From assembly GCA_002404095.1 (NCBI GenBank), contig DHJA01000044.1, positions 20,724 through 30,869 on the forward strand: a stretch of 10,146 bases of DNA, in the 5' to 3' direction. The notes under the pieces were generated by a model, which was not told the origin of the DNA, did not search any database, and was given only the letters and a program-made list of their open reading frames with translations. Position numbers and translations under genes: made by a program. How positions within the stretch are numbered: position 1 is the stretch's first letter; each line of letters starts with the position of its first letter. The stretch is from Planctomycetaceae bacterium UBA4732. Its GTDB lineage: Bacteria > Planctomycetota > Planctomycetia > Gemmatales > Gemmataceae. This document shows, one piece after another, positions 6,497-10,146 of this stretch.

Positions 6497-6907
6497 ATGC
6501 GCTCAGTATCCGTTCTGAAAAAACGTCGTCGTCCCGGCGCGGCCGCTGTCGAGTTGGCTGTCGTGTCACCGTTCCTCGTTTTCCTGTTCGTGATCGCTGT
6601 CGATTTCGGACGGATTTTCTATTTCTCACAGACCATCGAAAACTGTGCGAGGAATGGGGCCATTTACGGCAGCAACCTGACCACAGCACAGTCGCCTTAT
6701 TCAAACATTCAGCAAGCGGCCCTGGCCGATGCTGAGAATTTGAACCCGCAGCCGACCGTAACTTCCGCAACCGGAACGGACGCATCGGGAAATGCTTACG
6801 TTCAGGTCACCGTAGCCTGGCAATTTAAGACGATCACGACTTATCCGGGAGTCCCAAGTCCTGTAAACCTTAGCCGCACCGTTCAGATGCGTGTGGCTCC
6901 GAACTAA
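6497..6907 (+). CDS. TadE-like pseudopilin, first of pair
   Basis: The 136-aa product has the TadE layout: a short basic leader (KKRRRPG, to Gly14), then AAAVELAVVSPFL with Glu19 at +5 from the predicted prepilin-peptidase cut after Gly14, and one transmembrane helix (about 19-42, ending FVIAVDFGRIF). The rest (43-136) is a small extracytoplasmic domain containing ENCARNGAIYGSN. In Tad systems such proteins are minor pseudopilins matured by TadV and needed for Flp pilus assembly; planctomycetes carry many copies outside complete tad loci, so a different surface role is possible. GAAGGG lies 7 nt before the ATG. It is first in a three-gene plus-strand operon, 15 nt before the next gene. No Tad ATPase, secretin or TadV is in view. 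Confidence 0.9.
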   Translation: MRSVSVLKKRRRPGAAAVELAVVSPFLVFLFVIAVDFGRIFYFSQTIENCARNGAIYGSNLTTAQSPYSNIQQAALADAENLNPQPTVTSATGTDASGNAYVQVTVAWQFKTITTYPGVPSPVNLSRTVQMRVAPN

Positions 6908-6922
6908 CACAAGAGGATCGGT

Positions 6923-7375
6923 ATGCGTCTAAATCGCCGCCCTCGCCGGGGAGCCACGATGGTCGAGTTCGCCGTCGTGGGGCCGGTCACGTTCTTGTTG
7001 CTGATCGGCCTGCTCGTTGGCGGGCTTGGCGTCTTCCGCTACCAGGCGACGGCATATACGGCAAGAGAAGCATCCCGCTGGGCTGCCGTCCACGGCACGG
7101 ACTATGCCCTGGAGACTGGCAATGCAGCGGCCACGGCAGCTGACGTTTACAACCAGGCGATCGCCCCCAATGCGACGGGCCTCCAGCTGAGCCAACTCAG
7201 CTATTCCGTCACCTGGAACACGAATAACAGCCCGTATCATACCACCACCGTGAACGGGCAGACCGTCAAGGTGACGAATACGGTAGCTGTCACCGTCACC
7301 TACCATTGGATACCAGAAGCGTACCTTGGCGGGATGAGCCTGAGCAGCACTTCGGTGTCCGTGATGTCCTACTAA
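6923..7375 (+). CDS. TadE-like pseudopilin, second of pair
   Basis: The 150-aa product has the same plan as its upstream neighbour. A basic leader ends in RRG (Gly10), followed by ATMVEFAVVGP with Glu15 at +5, then a transmembrane helix (about 14-38) and an extracytoplasmic domain with AREASRWAAVHGTDYA (47-62), a segment often seen just after the helix in planctomycete TadE-like proteins. The C-terminal half is Thr/Asn/Val-rich and beta-like, ending near LSSTSVSVMSY. AGAGGA precedes the ATG by 5 nt. The stop lies 17 nt before the Tad-like gene. Apart from the N-terminal pilin-like segment it is diverged from the first protein, so the pair is probably two distinct subunits rather than a recent duplication. 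Confidence 0.9.
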   Translation: MRLNRRPRRGATMVEFAVVGPVTFLLLIGLLVGGLGVFRYQATAYTAREASRWAAVHGTDYALETGNAAATAADVYNQAIAPNATGLQLSQLSYSVTWNTNNSPYHTTTVNGQTVKVTNTVAVTVTYHWIPEAYLGGMSLSSTSVSVMSY

Positions 7376-7392
7376 CGAAGGAGCTGAAACCC

Positions 7393-8700
7393 ATGCGGTT
7401 GAAATCCGAAAAGAGGCGGGGGATCGTCGCCGTTCTGGTAGCGGTTTCCCTGGTTGCCATTTTAGGCGTCGTGGCTATTGCCCTGGACGGAGGCTTGCTC
7501 CTCGACAACAGGCGTAGTGTCCAGGCGGGGGCTGACGCGGCGGCTCTCGCTGCCGCCGAGGATTTCTACGCCAACTGGTCTACGAACCAGGGACTCGACC
7601 TGTCAGGTACGGCCAGGGCCAGTGCCTTGTCCACCGCTAAGACCAATGGCTACGCCAACGACGGCACGACCTCCGTGGTCACGGTCAATCTGCCGCCCAA
7701 AAATTACCTTGACGGGCCCAATAAAGGCAAACCGTTGCCTGCCGGTTATGCCGAAGTGATTATCCGGTACAACCAGAAGCGGGGTTTCAGCAGCATCTTC
7801 GGTTCCGGCGACCTTCCGGTGGGTGGCCGTGCCGTGGCCCGCGGGATGAGAAAGGCGTCCGGTATCGGCGTTCTCCTGCTGAATCCAACACTCTCGGGGT
7901 CGCTCACAATCAGTGGCTCAGCTGGCATGAAGGCGGATGGAAGCGTCATCGTGGATTCCAGCAGTTCCACGGCGGCCTCCGCCAGCGGCGGCGCCGGCCT
8001 GAACAGCTCCGAAATGGACATCACGGGAAAGGACAGTTCCTCCGGCTCGTCCTACTTTCACACCAGCCCCGGCTCCATCGACACGGGTGTGGCCGCGACC
8101 GCTGATTTCCTTACTGACGTGCCGGTTCCCGATCCGACGAAAATAGACGATCAGGGCAACCCCGGGACGATGACGACACGCAGTACCTCTTCCTACAAGC
8201 CAACGAGCGGCCAAACTATCCAACCCGGTCTTTACATCGGCGGCATCAGCATCAGCAGCCAACCCAACATCACATTCGCCCCCGGAATCTACTACTTGCA
8301 AGGCGGCGGCTTGACGATGAGCGGCGGTTCGTCCAGTTTCACCGCCACCGGCGTGATGATTTACAACGGCGTCAGTTCCGCCGGCGCCACTGGTTCAATT
8401 ACCGTCAGTGGCGGTGGTACGGTGGTACAGTCGCCGCCTACCAGCGGCGCTTACTACGGAATGTCCATCTTCCAGGACAGGTCGTCAACGCAGAAGGTTA
8501 CCCTGTCCGGGGGCAGCGGCTGGAACTTCACTGGCACGGTCTACGCTGCCTCGGCCCATATTGATGTGTCCGGGGGCAGTGGCGCAACAATGGGGTCGCA
8601 GTTCGTTGCAGATACCATGACCCTTTCCGGGTCCAGCACCTTCAATGACATCGACCCCTCCAAGGGGTATAGGCCACGGGACATTCGGCTCACGGAATAG
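7393..8700 (+). CDS. Tad/TadG-like protein with Ser/Gly-rich beta-solenoid-like tail
   Basis: The 435-aa product starts at ATG 7393 (AAGGAG at 9-nt spacing); the frame is open from 7306, but only inside the upstream gene. The N-terminus is the Tad domain type: KRRG, a transmembrane helix (about 11-33, VAVLVAVSLVAILGVVAIAL), then DGGLLLDNRRSVQAGADAAALAAA (32-55). Unlike its neighbours it lacks Glu at +5 after Gly10 (Leu15 instead), so prepilin-type processing is less certain. Residues 160-435 are Ser/Gly/Thr-rich with recurring short strands (LTISGSAG, ITFAPGIYYLQGGGLTMSGG, ITVSGGG, VTLSGGSGW), suggesting a parallel beta-solenoid. No von Willebrand A domain (MIDAS DxSxS) is visible, unlike classical TadG. 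It ends DIDPSKGYRPRDIRLTE. A detached copy of its last 44 codons lies at 9446-9580. Confidence 0.88.
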   Translation: MRLKSEKRRGIVAVLVAVSLVAILGVVAIALDGGLLLDNRRSVQAGADAAALAAAEDFYANWSTNQGLDLSGTARASALSTAKTNGYANDGTTSVVTVNLPPKNYLDGPNKGKPLPAGYAEVIIRYNQKRGFSSIFGSGDLPVGGRAVARGMRKASGIGVLLLNPTLSGSLTISGSAGMKADGSVIVDSSSSTAASASGGAGLNSSEMDITGKDSSSGSSYFHTSPGSIDTGVAATADFLTDVPVPDPTKIDDQGNPGTMTTRSTSSYKPTSGQTIQPGLYIGGISISSQPNITFAPGIYYLQGGGLTMSGGSSSFTATGVMIYNGVSSAGATGSITVSGGGTVVQSPPTSGAYYGMSIFQDRSSTQKVTLSGGSGWNFTGTVYAASAHIDVSGGSGATMGSQFVADTMTLSGSSTFNDIDPSKGYRPRDIRLTE

Positions 8701-8725
8701 GGGATCGCTCCCTTTGGAGCAACCT

Positions 8726-8946
8726 GGCTTTGTTGAATCCCTGCTCTGCGAGCGCTGCCGGTAGACGCGCCGGCGGAACCGGCGCCGCATCCGCGGCCGA
8801 TATTTCGACCGCGGCCCGCCGGTGGTTGTGCTCGGCGTTGTAGGCGGCGTCGGCCAACAGCCGGTCCCATTGGGCCTGCAGCGCGGCCTCCCCCGAGGAT
8901 GTCGGGGAACAGGGGCGATCAGCTGACCGATGGATTCAACAGAGCC
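8726..8946 (-). mobile_element. Internally deleted IS5-type element (MITE-like remnant)
   Basis: The ends are ggctttgttgaatcc (8726-8740) and, inverted, ggctctgttgaatcc (8946-8932), 14 of 15 matching. They resemble the known GGCTTTGTTGAAT ends of IS903-group IS5-family elements. Inside, on the minus strand, 8880-8804 encodes EAALQAQWDRLLADAAYN then AEHNHRRAAVE, which looks like the central part of an IS5-like DDE transposase (LADAAYDAEHNH type). In a different frame 8790-8755 encodes RRRFRRRVYRQR, a typical later segment. The element is 221 bp where a full copy would be roughly 0.8-1.5 kb, so it is internally deleted, frameshifted and non-autonomous. The flanks acct and actt match in 3 of 4 bases, so a target duplication is only possible. 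It sits between the Tad-like stop and the RBS of the HAMP-like gene. Confidence 0.7.
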
Positions 8947-8982
8947 ACTTCAGGTGTTTGTGACGTGAAAGGAGAAACCCTC

Positions 8983-9444
8983 GTGAAGGTGAAGAGAAAG
9001 AAAATCTGGATCGATAGCTTTCAGACCTATCTGTCCCTACGGCTGGCTCTGTACTTTGCGCTGTACATGATCACCGTCTGGGCTTGGGTCGTCATCGACC
9101 GCAGCACCGCGGCCATGGTCGAAGCACACCTTGGACCGGCCGCAGTCTACTGGTCTGTCCTGTCGGTAAGCGTCGTCGTGCTCGTCGGTCTGCTGTTCAT
9201 TTACGACATTGTGCGCTTTTCGCATCGGATCGTGGGACCGCTCTACCGCTTCCGGAAATACCTGAAAGCCATCGTGGATGGAGAAGAGCTGGCCTTGATG
9301 AAACTGCGCAAGGACGACTTCCTTCAGGAACTGAAGGACGAGTTCAACGAGGTGCTTAAGGTGCTCGAAGAGCGCGGCGCCGTGACACTCAAGACAAGCG
9401 CGGTGAATGAGGACCACAAAGTGGGTGTTCCGGGCCCGAGTTAA
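8983..9444 (+). CDS. Small two-helix HAMP-like membrane protein without output domain
   Basis: The 153-aa product starts at GTG 8983, with AAAGGAG ending 8 nt upstream. The frame is open from 8899, but that extension lies in the IS remnant. After a basic start (KVKRKK) there are two transmembrane helices (about 18-38 and 57-77) with a short loop between. HRIVGPLYRFRKYLKAI (81-97) follows, then KDDFLQELKDEFNEVLKVLEERG (110-132), the pattern of a HAMP-like signalling helix pair (HRIxGPlyR signature). No kinase, methyl-acceptor or cyclase domain follows; the protein ends after a short polar tail. From memory, similar stand-alone HAMP-like proteins occur near secretion or chemotaxis genes in planctomycetes and deltaproteobacteria, which I cannot confirm here. 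It may pass a conformational signal to a partner. Its TAA overlaps the start of the duplicated Tad-like tail. Confidence 0.82.
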   Translation: MKVKRKKIWIDSFQTYLSLRLALYFALYMITVWAWVVIDRSTAAMVEAHLGPAAVYWSVLSVSVVVLVGLLFIYDIVRFSHRIVGPLYRFRKYLKAIVDGEELALMKLRKDDFLQELKDEFNEVLKVLEERGAVTLKTSAVNEDHKVGVPGPS

Positions 9445-9580
9445 TGTGTCCGGGGGCAGTGGTGCAACAATGGGCAGCCCGTTCGTCACGGATACGCTGA
9501 CCCTCTCCGGGTCGAGTACCTTCAATGACATCGACCCGTCCAAGGGGTATGCGCCACGGGACATTCGGCTCACAGAATAG
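9441..9580 (+). pseudogene. Detached 3' end of a second Tad/TadG-like gene
   Basis: Bases 9441-9580 align without gaps to 8561-8700, the end of the Tad-like gene, with 19 differences in 140 (about 86% identity) at a constant offset of 880. In that gene's frame, 9446-9577 encodes 44 residues from VSGGSGATMGS to RDIRLTE and keeps the TAG stop. Only four residues differ (Gln-Pro, Ala-Thr, Met-Leu, Arg-Ala), while most base changes are silent. A few bases past the stop also match (ggatcNNtcc). There is no start codon or upstream part: the preceding sequence is the end of the HAMP-like gene. It is therefore a relic of a paralogue that diverged as a working gene before losing its 5' part. Confidence 0.85.
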
Positions 9581-9683
9581 GGATCATTCCAACGGCTCCC
9601 CCCTCCGACAGATTCAGCTGGTGGAGTAGGGTGTCATCCCGAAGCCCCGGGGGCCGGTATCATCGTCGCTGGAGGTTCTGTCC

Positions 9684-9851
9684 ATGTCCGAACACGCCGC
9701 CACTGGCAAGAATCGTCGCCTTAGCCAACGGCGCCCGGCAAAGCTACGGGTTAAGGCATTCTGCCGCCGGGGCGGGCTCGACCTGGGGACTAACCTGGCA
9801 CTTTCGGTACTCCACCCCTCTGAAACCGGCATCCGCCCGGTCGTCAGTTGA
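9684..9851 (+). pseudogene. Truncated PilZ-like protein (N-terminal half, 55 codons)
   Basis: ATG 9684 follows GGAGG at an 8-nt spacing. The product begins MSEHAATGKNRRLSQRR and runs to SETGIRPVVS before TGA at 9849. KNRRLSQRR fits the RxxxR c-di-GMP-binding motif of PilZ domains, and LHPSETG lies where D/NxSxxG is expected, with Asp replaced by His. A normal stand-alone PilZ protein is about 100-120 aa, so this is about half. After the stop the same frame is open for 47 more codons (to TAG at 9993), but that part does not look like the missing PilZ half to me. Either it is a dead gene or an in-frame stop was followed by replacement of the 3' part. PilZ proteins often regulate pili, matching the upstream Tad-like genes. 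Confidence 0.55.
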
Positions 9852-9906
9852 CCCCTCAAGCGCGTCTATCGATATGGCGGGTTTTTCGAGCGCCTGCGGA
9901 GGAATT

Positions 9907-10146
9907 TTATCTTCGATGCCGGGCGGAACGGGTACTTGATCTCGAACGAACAGCTGGCGAAATGCTTCCGGGCCGTTGACAGAGAAAAGGGATAGAGAGA
10001 AGGGATCGGGAGTCGTTGCCTTGGCCGACGCGGCGAATCGACTCCCGACCAATAGTGTTCGGCTCACCTCTTGCTTCCTGGACGAGCGGGTCGGGGGCGA
10101 GCATTCTTTCCCAAATTCCCGGAGAATAATCGGTGTCAGTCGTCAT
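9907..10146 (-). CDS. Doubtful hypothetical gene or remnant starting at the right edge
   Basis: Reading leftwards from an ATG at the window edge, the first residues are MTTDTDYSPGIWERMLAPD, an opening that, from memory, resembles small planctomycete proteins starting with SPGIWERvl. The following 60 residues are Arg/Ser-rich, cross a perfect inverted repeat at 10006-10048 and look non-coding. No RBS can be seen because the upstream sequence lies outside the window. The likely reading is a gene start whose rest has been lost or shifted out of frame; a chance open frame is also possible. It runs towards the plus-strand genes, so the two sets converge. Confidence 0.25.
   Translation of the reverse strand: MTTDTDYSPGIWERMLAPDPLVQEARGEPNTIGRESIRRVGQGNDSRSLLSIPFLCQRPGSISPAVRSRSSTRSARHRR
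10006..10048. repeat. Perfect 10-bp inverted repeat
   Basis: TCGGGAGTCG (10006-10015) and CGACTCCCGA (10039-10048) are exact inverted copies with a 23-nt spacer. The inner flanks can partly extend the pairing (tgcc with ggcga). No T-run follows on either strand. It lies between the truncated PilZ frame and the doubtful minus-strand gene start, so it could be a stem between convergent transcripts or the end of a decayed mobile element. Confidence 0.45.

Noticed and set aside
8704..8725. Small hairpin GCTCC-CTTT-GGAGC after the Tad-like stop as a terminator
   Set aside because: Only five base pairs and no T-run; too weak to call.
1..10146. CRISPR array, tRNA or rRNA genes
   Set aside because: No regularly spaced identical repeats and no cloverleaf or rRNA-like sequence was seen on either strand by eye.

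Overview
The window is GC-rich bacterial chromosomal DNA and most likely comes from a planctomycete of the Gemmataceae type. This rests on gene content and remembered protein family resemblance, not on a database search. The pointers are an exported type I sulfatase, an NPCBM-domain exported protein, a Tat-exported prenyltransferase/squalene-oxidase-like toroid protein, a TadE/TadE/Tad pseudopilin-like trio, a PilZ fragment with the planctomycete-style N-terminus, and short GC-rich palindromic intergenic repeats. No rRNA, tRNA or CRISPR array was seen.

Layout, left half (minus strand, 1-5553): a sulfatase (33-1493) lies 62 nt behind a conserved-looking 123-aa protein (1556-1927), and the two may share a transcript. 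After a 399-nt gap holding a REPIN-like double palindrome (2226-2307) comes a tight three-gene operon, transcribed right to left. Its genes are a Ser/Lys/Gly-rich exported protein (4687-5553), a Tat-exported alpha/alpha-toroid protein (3553-4683) and an NPCBM protein (2327-3556). The spacings are 3 nt and then a 4-nt ATGA overlap, so the three products probably act together at or outside the cytoplasmic membrane. Their function is unknown.

Middle (5554-6496): this 943-nt stretch has no intact gene. It holds a second short palindrome family, two GC-rich hairpins and the frameshifted C-terminal remnant of an IS4-type transposase. Its last 230 nt are more AT-rich and probably carry the promoter of the next operon.

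Right half (plus strand, 6497-9851): two TadE-like pseudopilins and a Tad/TadG-like protein with a Ser/Gly-rich, probably beta-solenoid tail form an operon (gaps of 15 and 17 nt). Then come a 221-bp internally deleted IS5-type remnant with matching ends, a small two-helix HAMP-like membrane protein starting at GTG, and a detached 140-bp copy of the 3' end of the Tad-like gene. That copy is about 86% identical in DNA and keeps 40 of 44 residues and the stop codon. A truncated PilZ reading frame follows. The right end (9852-10146) holds a perfect 10-bp inverted repeat and a doubtful minus-strand gene start.

The region from 8700 to the right edge looks like a rearranged end of a pilus/surface locus. 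The HAMP-like gene is bracketed by 140-bp direct repeats spaced 880 bp apart, next to IS debris, and a PilZ gene has lost its second half. This is the part most worth a second look.
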